From contig JAICQQ010000006.1 of assembly GCA_025937785.1 (NCBI GenBank), forward strand, positions 37,972-101,971: a DNA stretch of 64,000 bases. The letters run 5' to 3'. The number at the start of each line of letters is the position of its first letter. The first letter of the stretch is position 1. The position numbers were made by a program, and so were the translations under genes. Shown here piece after piece: positions 16,601-25,225 of this stretch. The notes under the pieces were generated by a model. That model saw nothing but the letters and a program-made list of their open reading frames with translations, ran no database searches and was not told the origin of the DNA. Source of the stretch: Polyangiaceae bacterium (GTDB taxonomy: Bacteria > Myxococcota_A > Polyangia > Polyangiales > Polyangiaceae).

Positions 16601-18313
16601 CTACTCTTCGGCGGCGCCGCTTCCGGCGCGGCAGTCGGGCGCGAGCTTTTTGGTGGGCGTCCGATTCACGTACCGTCCGCGCAGGTGCGTCACGTACGCA
16701 CAGCTCCGATCGCGCTTGAGCTTGGCTTCGGCGTCCGCCGCGTAGGTCGCGGGAGCTTTCGAAAGCCAGTCGTAGCTGCCACCGAGCCGCGCGACCGCGT
16801 CTTCGAAATTGGGCAGCCGATCGCCTCGCCGGATCAAGCGATCTTCGAGATAGACGGAGTAGATGAGCCGGAGCGCCTTCTTCTCCTTCGACCGCTTTTC
16901 GACGATGGGCAGCCCGCGCACGTAAGCGTTACTGTAGTGGTACTGCGCCGCTTCCACGCCGCGAAGCGGAAAGCCTTTGCGAAAGGTGCGAGCGCCGTTC
17001 GCTTGGTAGTAGTGATTGGCTATCAGCGCCGCCGACACCACGGCACACAGCGGAGCCAGAGCGATGACCACTACACGCGCCCAGCGACCCGCTGCGGGTC
17101 CGAGGGACCAGCGCCCGCGAACCCAGAGAGCGATTCGCTTCACTCCACGCCGCGCGAGCCCGACGAAGAACGCCGAATTAGTGGCCATGAGCAGGGGGCA
17201 GAGCACGATCATGTAACGTGGCTCGTTGCTGAGCCAGACCTTGATCGGCGAGATCTGGCGAATCGCGAAGGTCGTGAGGATCAACTGCAAGAAGACGATG
17301 AGCGCCACGGCTTTCGCCGGCGTTTGCTGCGCGAACACCGCCAGCCCCAGCGAGGTACCGAGGAACATGAACAGCGGAAACTTGATGCTCTCCCACGCGA
17401 CCTGATAGCGCTCGAGGAGTTTCCAGAGCAGCGCCATCAGGTCGAGTTCTTTCTCGGCTTGTCGCGCGCTCTTCGCGACGGCGTCGGTGACGCTGTCCGC
17501 GCCTTGCACGCTGGTCGTCGCTTTGTGAATCGTGCGCACCACGCCCCGGATGGTGCCGCCGCGATGTGATTCGGAGATGACGGCGAACTGCGAGCTGTAT
17601 TCGGTGAAGATGTTGTACCAGAGCGTCTCGAGCAGGAAGCAGCCCACGAGGGCGGCTGCGAGCGCAAGCACGTCGCGACGAGCACCCCCGAAGAACCACG
17701 CCGCGAGCAGAATCCCTGGGGCGAACAGCAGGTTCGAGACCTTCGCCAGGTAAGCCCCGAACAAGAATAGGCCCACCAGAGCCAACAGCACACGCCGCCA
17801 TCGGAGCGGGCCTTGGTAGCGCAGGTACCACAACAGAAAGTAGACCGCGCCAGCCACGTAGGTGGCCTCGAACGCCTCGGGAAGCAGCTGCGAGCCGGCG
17901 CGCTCCATGGGTTCGAGGGTCAGAAACCAGAGCGCCGCGACGAGGCCGGCAAGTCTACCCCCCAGCTCTTGCCCCAGCTTGTAGCAGAACACGACGCCCA
18001 GCGTCGCCGCTGCGACCGGAGCGATGAAGTACACCGGCGCGCCGGTGCCCCAGATCTTCTGCGCGACGTACGCCCAGAAGTTGATGCCGAAGCGGGCCAG
18101 GTGATGGTTCCACGGGATCTCTTTGAAGGAGTTCGCGAACGACCACTGCTTGACGAAGAACCACTTGCGGATCGCGTCGCCCCCCGCCTCGATGTCCCAC
18201 AGCGTCAGCCGGCGCACCCAAAGCGACAGCAAGATCAGCGCGGTGACGATGACGAGATCTTGCCAGTGACGCTTGAAGACACCCAGAGCGTTTGCCATGA
18301 GGGCACGCTGCAT
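16601..18313 (-). CDS. Polytopic membrane glycosyltransferase-like protein (GT-C / ArnT-PMT type)
   Basis: 570 residues with around eleven membrane segments in the first 440 positions and a soluble C-terminal tail. After the first helix comes LTLWDIEAGGDAIRKWFFV, where an acidic residue sits in the first periplasmic loop, as in GT-C enzymes that use polyprenyl-phosphate sugars. AGSQLLPEAFEATYVAGAVYFLLW matches the helix pattern of PMT_2 (ArnT/GT39-like). The C-terminal part (YLEDRLIRRGDRLPNFEDAV) looks soluble. The likely role is to add a sugar to a lipid or protein in the periplasm; acceptor unknown. It is divergent from another large membrane protein at 18429. ATG 18313 is preceded by a G-rich site; ATG 18298 is an alternative. 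Confidence 0.72.
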   Translation of the reverse strand: MQRALMANALGVFKRHWQDLVIVTALILLSLWVRRLTLWDIEAGGDAIRKWFFVKQWSFANSFKEIPWNHHLARFGINFWAYVAQKIWGTGAPVYFIAPVAAATLGVVFCYKLGQELGGRLAGLVAALWFLTLEPMERAGSQLLPEAFEATYVAGAVYFLLWYLRYQGPLRWRRVLLALVGLFLFGAYLAKVSNLLFAPGILLAAWFFGGARRDVLALAAALVGCFLLETLWYNIFTEYSSQFAVISESHRGGTIRGVVRTIHKATTSVQGADSVTDAVAKSARQAEKELDLMALLWKLLERYQVAWESIKFPLFMFLGTSLGLAVFAQQTPAKAVALIVFLQLILTTFAIRQISPIKVWLSNEPRYMIVLCPLLMATNSAFFVGLARRGVKRIALWVRGRWSLGPAAGRWARVVVIALAPLCAVVSAALIANHYYQANGARTFRKGFPLRGVEAAQYHYSNAYVRGLPIVEKRSKEKKALRLIYSVYLEDRLIRRGDRLPNFEDAVARLGGSYDWLSKAPATYAADAEAKLKRDRSCAYVTHLRGRYVNRTPTKKLAPDCRAGSGAAEE

Positions 18314-18428
18314 CCCCGACCCTTACCCCATCCCAATCGTTGCTGTCCAGCTGACGCAGCCCCTGCGCCTGGCCCCAGTTTTCTGGGGACTTCCCGCGGA
18401 GACGGTGCTAGCAGGCCATGGGACCCTG

Positions 18429-20291
18429 ATGGGACTTGTCGAGCGCGTCACGCATATTCTGGGAGCACTGCGTGCGTCCGTGGCGAGCATCCTCACGCCT
18501 TTCGGTACGCGGCTCGCGCGGGCGCTCGCGCCGGTTGGGGCACCACTCGGGCGCATCGGCAGGCGTTGCGGGCGTCTGTTCCTGCACGCCCGCGCGCAGC
18601 GAGCGCTGCACATCGTGAGCGCTGTGGCCGTACTCGCCAGCTTCGCGGCCTACGCCAGTGTGTGGCTGGGCTTCAACCAGCCGATGCTTCTGAACCCCGA
18701 CCTGCAGTCGGATGACGCCCGTACGATCCTGATTCCGTTCCATCGCTACGACAGCGACCCCGCCCTCGCGGACGACCCCATTGCCAACGAGATGCTGGAC
18801 ATGGTCCCGCTCGGTGTGCACGCACTTTATCGGGTACTGGTCCCGTTCAGCGACGTGTTCGTCGCCCCCAAGATCGTCCAGGCGCTCGCGTTCGCGCTGA
18901 TACTCGTCGCCGGTGCCGTCTTGTGGCGCTCGCGCCGCGCGGGTCTCGGTGCCGGTGTGCTGCTGGTGTTCTTTCTGCTTCACGACTGGTTCGCGGTCGA
19001 GCGCATCTCGGGGGGCCTGCCCAGGGCTTTTGGGTTCCCGTGCTTCGCCCTGTGGCTCGCAGGTATCCTCGCCAACAATCGCTGGGCGCGTTTCGGAGCC
19101 CCGCTCATCAGCGCCGTCAGCTACCCCACGGTCCTGCTGCTGATTCTGGCGGCCGAGGGGTTGTACGCGGTGCGAGGTCTCGGTAGTTCGAGCGCTCGGG
19201 TCGTCTGGCGACGACTCCGCCGCTACGCGGTGCTCTGTGCCGCCTGCCTCGTCGCGGTGTTGCCTGCAGCGCTCGGGAGCGGCGACGGAGGGCCGGTACA
19301 CACGCTCGAACAGGCGCAGCTCGAGCCGGCGTTTGGCAAATCGGGCCGGCTCTGGATTCTACCGTTCGCCGAACCGAGCAAGGTCTTTCTCGAGACCTAC
19401 ATCGATCAGCTGTTGCCCAGGGGAGAGTCGCCCGTCGACGCCGTCCGCGACGCCTACGGCAACAACGCCGAAGTGTGGGCGACGACTCTGTTCGCGGGCC
19501 TGCTGCTCTTGGGGTTGATGCGCCTGGGCCCCAGCCCGACGGTCGCGCTCGCCTTCACTGCCGGCGCCGTGATCTTGTACCTGCTCTCGCGCGTACTGGC
19601 GTTCTCACTCTACTCGCCCGAGCGCTACTACAGCTTCGGTATGCGAATGGCCGCAATGGCGCTGTTGATCAGTGTACCGGCGCGGTTGTTCCCGGCGCTG
19701 CGGCGCCGCCCACGCGCGATTTTGACCAACAGCGTGGCGGCGCTCGTACTGCTCTTGGTGTGGACGACCACGGGGCACGGTCAGAAGGCGCCGAGCGGTA
19801 TGTTCGTGAACGCGAACGATGAGCGTCCGCTCCACGACTTCGTGCGGACCTTGCCCAAGAACGCGCGCTTTGCCTCACATCCCATGGACGGCGACGGCAT
19901 CCCCTACTTCGGCGCGCGCGCCACGATGGGCACTTTCGAGACGTTGCAGCCATGGTTCGTGGACTCTTGGCGCCGCCAAAAAGATCGCTGCCACGCCACC
20001 CTGCGTGCGATGTACGCGACGCAGCAGAGCGACGTACTGGCTTACGCCAAGGAGCACGGCGTGACGCACTTCTTGGTCAACCAGCAGCGCTATCGCTCTA
20101 ATTTCGCGGCCAAATCAGCGTCGTTTCAACCGTTCACGAGCTACGCGCGTACCCTGGTTTCGGGCCACACACGGCAAGACTTCGTCATGGGCAAAGTACC
20201 CAAGAGCGCCATCGTCTTTCAAACCAGCAAGTGGCAGGTCGTCGACGCCGAAAAGCTCCGCCAAGCCTGGCAATCCGGCGCAGCGCCATAA
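18429..20291 (+). CDS. Large polytopic membrane protein, GT-C-like, with soluble C-terminal domain
   Basis: 620 residues from ATG 18429; earlier in-frame starts run back over the divergent gene's start and lack homology. After an amphipathic N-terminus (GTRLARALAPVGAPLGRIGRRC) there are about ten membrane helices. The first external loop holds LNPDLQSDDARTILIPFHRYD, rich in Asp. The last 170 residues are soluble (DERPLHDFVRTLPKNARFASHPMDGDGIPYFG and on), a plan common in membrane glycosyltransferases and O-antigen-processing proteins. No specific family is recognised. With the 16601-18313 product it forms a divergent pair of membrane enzymes, probably for surface polysaccharide. Confidence 0.68.
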   Translation: MGLVERVTHILGALRASVASILTPFGTRLARALAPVGAPLGRIGRRCGRLFLHARAQRALHIVSAVAVLASFAAYASVWLGFNQPMLLNPDLQSDDARTILIPFHRYDSDPALADDPIANEMLDMVPLGVHALYRVLVPFSDVFVAPKIVQALAFALILVAGAVLWRSRRAGLGAGVLLVFFLLHDWFAVERISGGLPRAFGFPCFALWLAGILANNRWARFGAPLISAVSYPTVLLLILAAEGLYAVRGLGSSSARVVWRRLRRYAVLCAACLVAVLPAALGSGDGGPVHTLEQAQLEPAFGKSGRLWILPFAEPSKVFLETYIDQLLPRGESPVDAVRDAYGNNAEVWATTLFAGLLLLGLMRLGPSPTVALAFTAGAVILYLLSRVLAFSLYSPERYYSFGMRMAAMALLISVPARLFPALRRRPRAILTNSVAALVLLLVWTTTGHGQKAPSGMFVNANDERPLHDFVRTLPKNARFASHPMDGDGIPYFGARATMGTFETLQPWFVDSWRRQKDRCHATLRAMYATQQSDVLAYAKEHGVTHFLVNQQRYRSNFAAKSASFQPFTSYARTLVSGHTRQDFVMGKVPKSAIVFQTSKWQVVDAEKLRQAWQSGAAP

Positions 20292-20305
20292 CGACTCGAG
20301 CGTTC

Positions 20306-21175
20306 CTAGGGCTCGTGGGTTTCGAAGCGACCGAGTACGCTGTCGTCTTCGATGCGGCGGCACAGCTCGTGGAGCTCGGTCAGGCGGGGGCCGCCCCAGC
20401 GCAAGTCGTCGAGGCTTTCGGGGAGCGGGACGTCGAGGCGTAAGGTGGCGAGCTTTCGGTAGAGCAGGCTCGCGTCGCGTAGCTCGCGTAGGTTGGCTGC
20501 GAGGGCCGGCGCACCGCGGACCTTGACCGTCCACGCGCGGTCGTCGTCGGGAATGTGTTCGAGGTGCCCGTACTCAGCCAGCACACACGCGGCGGATTTG
20601 GCGCCCCACCGCGGGATGCCGGGAATGCCGTCGGCGGTGTCGCCCACCAGCGCCAGATAGTCCGGGACCGATGCCGGTGATATTCCCAGTTTTTCGATGA
20701 CCCCGGCCTCGTCGTAAGTTCGGTTGCGCAGGCGGTCGTGCGTAACGACGCGTTGACCACGCACACACTGCAGAAGATCCTTGTCCGGACTCAGAATCAC
20801 GACTTGCTCGACGTCGGGGGCAAAACGGGCTGCCGCAGTCGCGAGCGCATCGTCGGCTTCGAACTCGACCATCGGCCAGCACACGAACCCGAGCGCACGC
20901 ACCGCGGCTTCTGCCAGCGGGAACTGCGACCACAGCGCGGGATCGATGCCCTCGCCCGTCTTGTATCCCAAAAAGAGTTCGTTACGGAAGGACTCGATCA
21001 CGTGGTCGAAGGCGCACGCTACATGCGTCACGCCGGGCTGCCGGGCAAACCCCGCCAGGCTCAACAAGAGCGAGCGCGTCGCCCCCACCTCTTCACCAGA
21101 AGCGGTGAGCTTACTCGGGGCCCCGTAGAACGCGCGAAAAAGCTCGTAGGTACCGTCGAACAGGTGCGCTTTCAC
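20306..21175 (-). CDS. 5'-3' exonuclease / flap endonuclease-like protein
   Basis: 289 residues, matching the stand-alone exonuclease domain found at the N-terminus of DNA polymerase I and in ExoIX/Xni. Acidic metal ligands appear in HLFDGTYELFRAFYG, ACAFDHVIESFRNEL, the helical arch ELFLGYKTG, VEFEADDALATAA, LSPDKDLLQCV and the helix-hairpin-helix GDTADGIPGIPRWGAKSA. It should remove 5' flaps or RNA primers. The start is GTG 21175, which overlaps the stop of a 29-codon ORF (GTGA), suggesting translational coupling. It converges with the membrane protein at 18429-20291, leaving 14 bases. Confidence 0.88.
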   Translation of the reverse strand: MKAHLFDGTYELFRAFYGAPSKLTASGEEVGATRSLLLSLAGFARQPGVTHVACAFDHVIESFRNELFLGYKTGEGIDPALWSQFPLAEAAVRALGFVCWPMVEFEADDALATAAARFAPDVEQVVILSPDKDLLQCVRGQRVVTHDRLRNRTYDEAGVIEKLGISPASVPDYLALVGDTADGIPGIPRWGAKSAACVLAEYGHLEHIPDDDRAWTVKVRGAPALAANLRELRDASLLYRKLATLRLDVPLPESLDDLRWGGPRLTELHELCRRIEDDSVLGRFETHEP

Positions 21176-21261
21176 CGTGCATCCTTGGCCAAGCGGACGC
21201 CCTCGATGAACAGCTGGCGCGACGTGCGCTGCAAGCGCTGGTCCAGTTCGGCGGCAAGCAT
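21172..21261 (-). CDS. Small ORF (29 residues) coupled to the exonuclease gene
   Basis: ATG 21261 to TGA 21174-21172. The peptide is charged and helical in character (MLAAELDQRLQRTSRQL, then FIEGVRLAKDAR). Its stop overlaps the GTG start of the exonuclease by four bases, which makes it a candidate leader ORF whose translation delivers ribosomes to a weak GTG start. No homologue is recognised and it may simply be a chance frame. Confidence 0.4.
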   Translation of the reverse strand: MLAAELDQRLQRTSRQLFIEGVRLAKDAR

Positions 21262-21588
21262 CGGACTTTCAGCTTAACTCGAAACGCCCTACGCCGGCGG
21301 TGCCTCGGTGGTTCGACAGCTGCGCGCTGCGGCGTTCGGCTCCACGCTTGGTTCGCGGCATCGAACGGCTGCTTTGGGCTTTCGCTCGCGGAGCGGCTCG
21401 GGGGCAAGAGCGCGTGAAACCGGCGCTCGTCGCCGGCATTGCCACTAAATCGCCTCTTTTCGAGCGGTTGAGGCAACCGCTCGCCGTGGCCCGGCGCGAC
21501 TCTGGGACCGGGACGAAGGCGGATTAGCCCTTGCACTCTCGAAGTCCCCTAGACCAGAATGGCGCCGGAATCTCAGAGGATTACGATT
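21262..21588. other. Intergenic stretch with a 10-bp perfect hairpin
   Basis: 327 bases between the exonuclease leader ORF and the lipoprotein gene hold no convincing gene. CGAGCGGTTG (21461-21470) and CAACCGCTCG (21474-21483) form a perfect 10-bp hairpin with a 3-base loop. It is not followed by a T-run. On the right, AGAGGA at about 21577-21582 is the ribosome site of the next gene. Confidence 0.5.
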
Positions 21589-21936
21589 ATGCGTCTTGCT
21601 CGTACCGTACTTATTGCGTCCAGCGTTGCGCTTCTGGGCGCTGCCAGCTGCACCCTGATCACTGACGTCGATCGCACGGACATTCCCCCTCCGAACGAGG
21701 GTAGCGGCGGCAGCAACGGCGGCTCGGGTGGCAGCGGGACCGGCGGCAGTACGACGAGCGCCGGCGGCACCAGTGCGGGCGGCAGCGGTGGAACCGAGCC
21801 TGGCGCCGGTGGCAGCGCGGGAAGCCCCGGCACCGGCGGCGCGACGAATACCACGGGCGGGGCCGCGGGTGGCGCCGGCGAAGCGGGTGGCGTCGGTGAA
21901 GCCGGTGGCGCCGGTGAAGCGGGCGCTCCCGGCTAA
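21589..21936 (+). CDS. Gly/Ser-rich low-complexity lipoprotein
   Basis: 115 residues from ATG 21589, which has an AGAGGA site; an ATG ten codons upstream lacks one. The signal peptide MRLARTVLIASSVALLGAASC ends in a lipobox with the acylated Cys. Residues 28-36 (DRTDIPPPN) form a short tether. The rest is a nearly pure Gly/Ser/Thr/Ala repeat (GGSGGSGTGGS, then GEAGGVGEAGGAGEAG). Such truncated-looking Gly-rich lipoproteins are abundant in myxobacteria, usually as linkers before a domain; here no domain follows. Function unknown, probably a cell-surface or periplasmic spacer. Lgt, which would acylate it, is encoded at 38180. Confidence 0.75.
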   Translation: MRLARTVLIASSVALLGAASCTLITDVDRTDIPPPNEGSGGSNGGSGGSGTGGSTTSAGGTSAGGSGGTEPGAGGSAGSPGTGGATNTTGGAAGGAGEAGGVGEAGGAGEAGAPG

Positions 21937-21989
21937 CTCACGCGCTCTCTAAATTTTCCGGGTCCCGGGACCGCTAGTGATGGTGAGGT

Positions 21990-22916
21990 ATGCTCGCCAG
22001 TCGACGCGCGTTCTTGTCGGCGTTCGCCACCTGTGCAGTGCCCGCGGTCGCTAAAGCCCGCGTCGAGCAGGCTCCAGCGGACGAAACAGCGAGCGAATTC
22101 GCGGTCCACGAGCTGAGCTTCGATCGCGTCGAGCGCTCGATGCAGCGCGCCCGCGTCTACGTCCCACATGAACTGACAGGCGACCAGGAGTGGCCCGTCG
22201 CAGTCCTGCTTCATGGCTACGCGCAGGCGCTCGCCGACAGCCGCGCGCTGTCAGCCTGGGGCTCGGAGTACGACGCGCTGGGCGCCTATCGCAGCCTGGC
22301 GCACGGAGAGGTACCGCACACCGCAGCCCTCGGAGCCGCGCGAGTCCAGGCCATCAGCGATAGCCTGCAGGCGACACCCTTTCGAGGCATGGTATTGGTG
22401 GCGCCGGTCACGCCGATCCCATACTTTCAGCGCAACTTGGGCCAGGCCCTGACGGCCTACGCGGACTGGATGCAGCAAACGCTGCTGCCCGCCGTCGCCC
22501 AGCTAGCGCCGATTTCGACCGCGCCCGAGGCGCTAGGGCTCACCGGTGTGAGCATGGGTGGGCTCGTGGGGCTCGAGCTGATGTGGCGCTTCCCGGAACG
22601 GTTCGGTGCTTTCTGCGGCATCCAGATCGCGATCAAACGATCGCAGGCAGAGCCCTACGCGTGGCTGCTGCAGCGCGCCTTCGCACGGCTCGGCAGTGGC
22701 CGCAGCAGACCCGTGCGCGTGGTAACCTCGACGCGTGACACCTACCGCTGGTCGAACCAGGCCTTCTACCAAGCCCTGAGACGCAGCAACATCGACGCTT
22801 CGTTCGAACTCAGAGACGGCGGTCACACCTCCCGCTGGATGCGGAACGCAGGTTCCCTCGAATCGCTCTATTGGCTGGATCGGACGCTGCAGGTGCCCGA
22901 GCCCCCTCCGCGCTGA
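21990..22916 (+). CDS. Exported alpha/beta-hydrolase (esterase), Tat-type signal
   Basis: 308 residues. The N-terminus SRRAFLSAFATCAVPAVAKA carries a twin-arginine-like SRRAFL motif, suggesting folded export. The alpha/beta-hydrolase core has VAVLLHGYAQ (oxyanion loop), the nucleophile elbow GVSMGG with catalytic Ser, and a late GGHTSRWM with the probable catalytic His. Organisation resembles the esterase D/feruloyl-esterase (PF00756-like) group. The Asp of the triad is not certain (TRDTYRW is a candidate). The substrate is unknown. It lies 53 bases after the Gly-rich lipoprotein, on the same strand. Confidence 0.8.
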   Translation: MLASRRAFLSAFATCAVPAVAKARVEQAPADETASEFAVHELSFDRVERSMQRARVYVPHELTGDQEWPVAVLLHGYAQALADSRALSAWGSEYDALGAYRSLAHGEVPHTAALGAARVQAISDSLQATPFRGMVLVAPVTPIPYFQRNLGQALTAYADWMQQTLLPAVAQLAPISTAPEALGLTGVSMGGLVGLELMWRFPERFGAFCGIQIAIKRSQAEPYAWLLQRAFARLGSGRSRPVRVVTSTRDTYRWSNQAFYQALRRSNIDASFELRDGGHTSRWMRNAGSLESLYWLDRTLQVPEPPPR

Positions 22917-22947
22917 GCGTTGCCGGCTCAAAAGCCTGCGCTCGCCG

Positions 22948-24204
22948 TCAGAGGTAGAAATGCAGCTGAGCCAATAGCTGCGTCCCAGCGCTTTGACGCT
23001 TGATGGCGTCGAGCCGCAGCTCGAACTGTCTGTAGAAGAACCAGTCGATCGATCCCCAGGCGCCGAAGCGCGGTTTCCCGCGCCCCTCGGTCTGCTGGTT
23101 GGTGTCGGTCTCTTCCCCCGCGAGCCCTTGGTCCAATACCTCACCCGTGACCATGAAATGAAGGCCCTGGACGAGCTCGTAGTCGAACTGCACGAAGCCG
23201 GTGTAGCCCGTGGTCGTGTCCGTGGTCAAAAGCAGGTCGGCTTCGCCGTAGACCGCCAGCGAATCGAAAAGCTTGGCGCGGCCGATCAGACCGTGCGCTT
23301 GGCGCCACACGTCTTCACGCAACGTGATGCGGTCCTCGTCTGCGAACGTCGCCAGGCTGCTAGCTCCGATCGCCAGCTCGGGGCTGGGTAGATACTCGAA
23401 GAAGAGACTGTAGCCACGCTCACGTAGTTTGTCGGGGCTGACCTGAAAGTTACCCGCGATCCCCATGATCTCGCCGCGGAAGGTCTCCCCGGTGTACGCC
23501 AGCGCCGCGCCATGCTGCTGATCGCTCTCGCGATCGGTGCGTGTTGCTTCGCGGGCCCACAGCGTGTGCTCCGGAACGCGAACGCCGAACGGCAGGTTCA
23601 TGCGCCCCAAGCGCAAGAGGTAGTTATCATCCGCACCTAGATCGAAGCCGAGCCAGTGCGTGCGCGAGACCATGTTGTACTGCTCGCCTTGGCCGTGAGT
23701 GACTTGAGCGGCGCGCGCGTGGGGCGACCCCACCTTGACCTTCGAGATGCCAGCGCTGGCGGCGGCGCGGACGAAGTCAGCGCGAACCTGCCCGTACAAG
23801 TCGCCCATCATGATCGGGATGATAGTGAGCGGGTCGTCGGCGCCCGGCTCGTAAATGTTCAAATTACGAAAGCTGCCGCTGAGCAACAGGTTGTCCGGCG
23901 TGTCCACGGCCCCCCAGAGGAAGCCCGTGTCCGGTTCCTCGTCGCCCTCTGCCGGTTCACCGTATTGCATGCGGAGCAACACGTCCCCCTCGAGACGTCC
24001 GTAGGACGATAGCAACTCGCCTCCGGAAGGATCCGCATGACAGCTCGAACACGCCGCGTACCCGTGGCGGATCATCCAGGTGTAAGCATGGGCAGGCTGG
24101 GCCCAGCACACGATCGCAAGCGTTGCCAGTGTCAGGCACCACAACAGCAGGTGCTGAGGGTGCCTTCTGGGTTTGTGTTCGCCGAGCCCACCGCGGAGCA
24201 GCAT
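22948..24204 (-). CDS. Fused monoheme cytochrome c and outer-membrane porin
   Basis: 418 residues. A signal peptide (LLLWCLTLATLAIVCWAQPAHA) is followed directly by one heme site, CSSCH at residues 52-56, in the setting RHGYAACSSCHADPSGGELLSSYGR. After about residue 105 the chain becomes a beta-barrel: many alternating strands (LLLSGSFRNLNIY, YLLRLGRMNLPFGVRV, HGAALAYTGETFRGEIMGIAG, GYTGFVQFDYELVQGLHFMVTGEVLD) and a terminal aromatic-hydrophobic LHFYL. This plan, signal then one heme then porin, is that of Cyc2-like iron oxidases and other porin-cytochromes, although the sequence around the heme differs from Cyc2. It would pass electrons across the outer membrane. The neighbouring YceI gene is on the same strand upstream. 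Confidence 0.78.
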   Translation of the reverse strand: MLLRGGLGEHKPRRHPQHLLLWCLTLATLAIVCWAQPAHAYTWMIRHGYAACSSCHADPSGGELLSSYGRLEGDVLLRMQYGEPAEGDEEPDTGFLWGAVDTPDNLLLSGSFRNLNIYEPGADDPLTIIPIMMGDLYGQVRADFVRAAASAGISKVKVGSPHARAAQVTHGQGEQYNMVSRTHWLGFDLGADDNYLLRLGRMNLPFGVRVPEHTLWAREATRTDRESDQQHGAALAYTGETFRGEIMGIAGNFQVSPDKLRERGYSLFFEYLPSPELAIGASSLATFADEDRITLREDVWRQAHGLIGRAKLFDSLAVYGEADLLLTTDTTTGYTGFVQFDYELVQGLHFMVTGEVLDQGLAGEETDTNQQTEGRGKPRFGAWGSIDWFFYRQFELRLDAIKRQSAGTQLLAQLHFYL

Positions 24205-24271
24205 CCGAGCTGTTTTAGTCGCTCCTAGGACTGAACGTCAAACGTTTCCGGGAGTTCCGGCGTAGTCACTC

Positions 24272-24838
24272 TCAAGGCTGTTTATCTAGAGTGAAGGATG
24301 CGGAGACCGCGACGGCGTCTGCGACGCAAACTTCTGCCTTGCAGATCGGTTCCTTGATCCCGTGCTTCTTGAGGCTAATCGTGAAATTCCCGTCAACCTT
24401 GACCTTGTTGCCGGTCTCGGTCGCCGTGTACGAGAAATCTACGGGCTTGGTGACTCCATGAAAGGTGAGCTGTCCCTTTCCTGACTTCTTGCCGCCCGCG
24501 CTGAGCTCGCTGGCCTTCACCCTCAACGCCACTTCCGGAAACTTCTTGAACTCCAGCTCTTTTTTGGCGTGGTTGTAGCGCATTTTGTCCATGGTGCCGT
24601 TGCCGAAGCTCATCATGTGCAGATCCGTCTTCAGCACGAGGAACTCACCTTCCGTTTGGGCAACGGTCAGACGTGGCACGGTGCCCTTGATGTCGATGGT
24701 TCCCTTCATGGCTGTCGTCGCGAAGCTGATCTTGTCTTGCGACCCCTCCGCCTTCTTGTAGCCAGCAGCGTGCGCCAGCGCCGCCACGCACATCGCACTC
24801 GACAAGAGCCCAATCGTTACCTTGCTTCGAATCTTCAT
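24272..24838 (-). CDS. YceI-family periplasmic protein
   Basis: 188 residues from ATG 24838, which has AAGGTGA six bases upstream; a GTG at 24847 is the alternative. Signal peptide MKIRSKVTIGLLSSAMCVAALAHA. The lipocalin-like YceI fold shows KISFATTAMKGTIDIKGTVPRL, MRYNHAKKELEFKKFPEVALRVKASEL and GQLTFHGVTKPVDFSYTA, which correspond to the usual YceI F.a....G...l.lhGvtkpv pattern. Family members bind isoprenoid lipids such as quinones in the periplasm and often sit near cytochromes. The heme-porin gene follows 67 bases downstream on the same strand, so the pair may work together in electron transfer (inference). Two Cys (EPICKAEVC) near the C-terminus may form a disulfide. Confidence 0.86.
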   Translation of the reverse strand: MKIRSKVTIGLLSSAMCVAALAHAAGYKKAEGSQDKISFATTAMKGTIDIKGTVPRLTVAQTEGEFLVLKTDLHMMSFGNGTMDKMRYNHAKKELEFKKFPEVALRVKASELSAGGKKSGKGQLTFHGVTKPVDFSYTATETGNKVKVDGNFTISLKKHGIKEPICKAEVCVADAVAVSASFTLDKQP

Positions 24839-25225
24839 GTTGCTCACCTTGAGGGATGGGGTACCCGTCGGTTCGACGTGACGGGGCGAGATATATTCAC
24901 CCTACGGGGGGACTGGCGAAAACCTTCCCGATCACCGAGGTGGCTTGGAATATACCCAGAAAATCGCGGTTGGCTCGGCTCAAGCGAGCCGTAAATTTTT
25001 CCAGGTTGCGTGTGGGTGTCGGAAAAGTGGCCCCATTGTAGATGTGGAAATACGATGGCAGCACGCGGCGATTTTCCCGCAGCAAAGACGGCGGGCGCTG
25101 CGACCAACGGTCGCGAGCTGGTTCAGCTGTGCGCGGTCCCGCAGGCCTGCCCGCCAAACCTGGTACCGTTGCCGCGACGCCCCACCGTTCGGGGGAAGCG
25201 GACGCTCGTACTCGTCAAACAGGTG
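24839..25225. other. Intergenic stretch with a terminator-like hairpin
   Basis: 387 bases between yceI and the CULT-domain gene; no reading frame with protein-like features is seen. CGGCTC (24976-24981) and GAGCCG (24986-24991) form a 6-bp hairpin followed by TAAATTTTT, terminator-like for a rightward transcript, although no rightward gene ends here. The yceI promoter must lie at the left end, but no clear -35/-10 pair was found. Confidence 0.4.
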
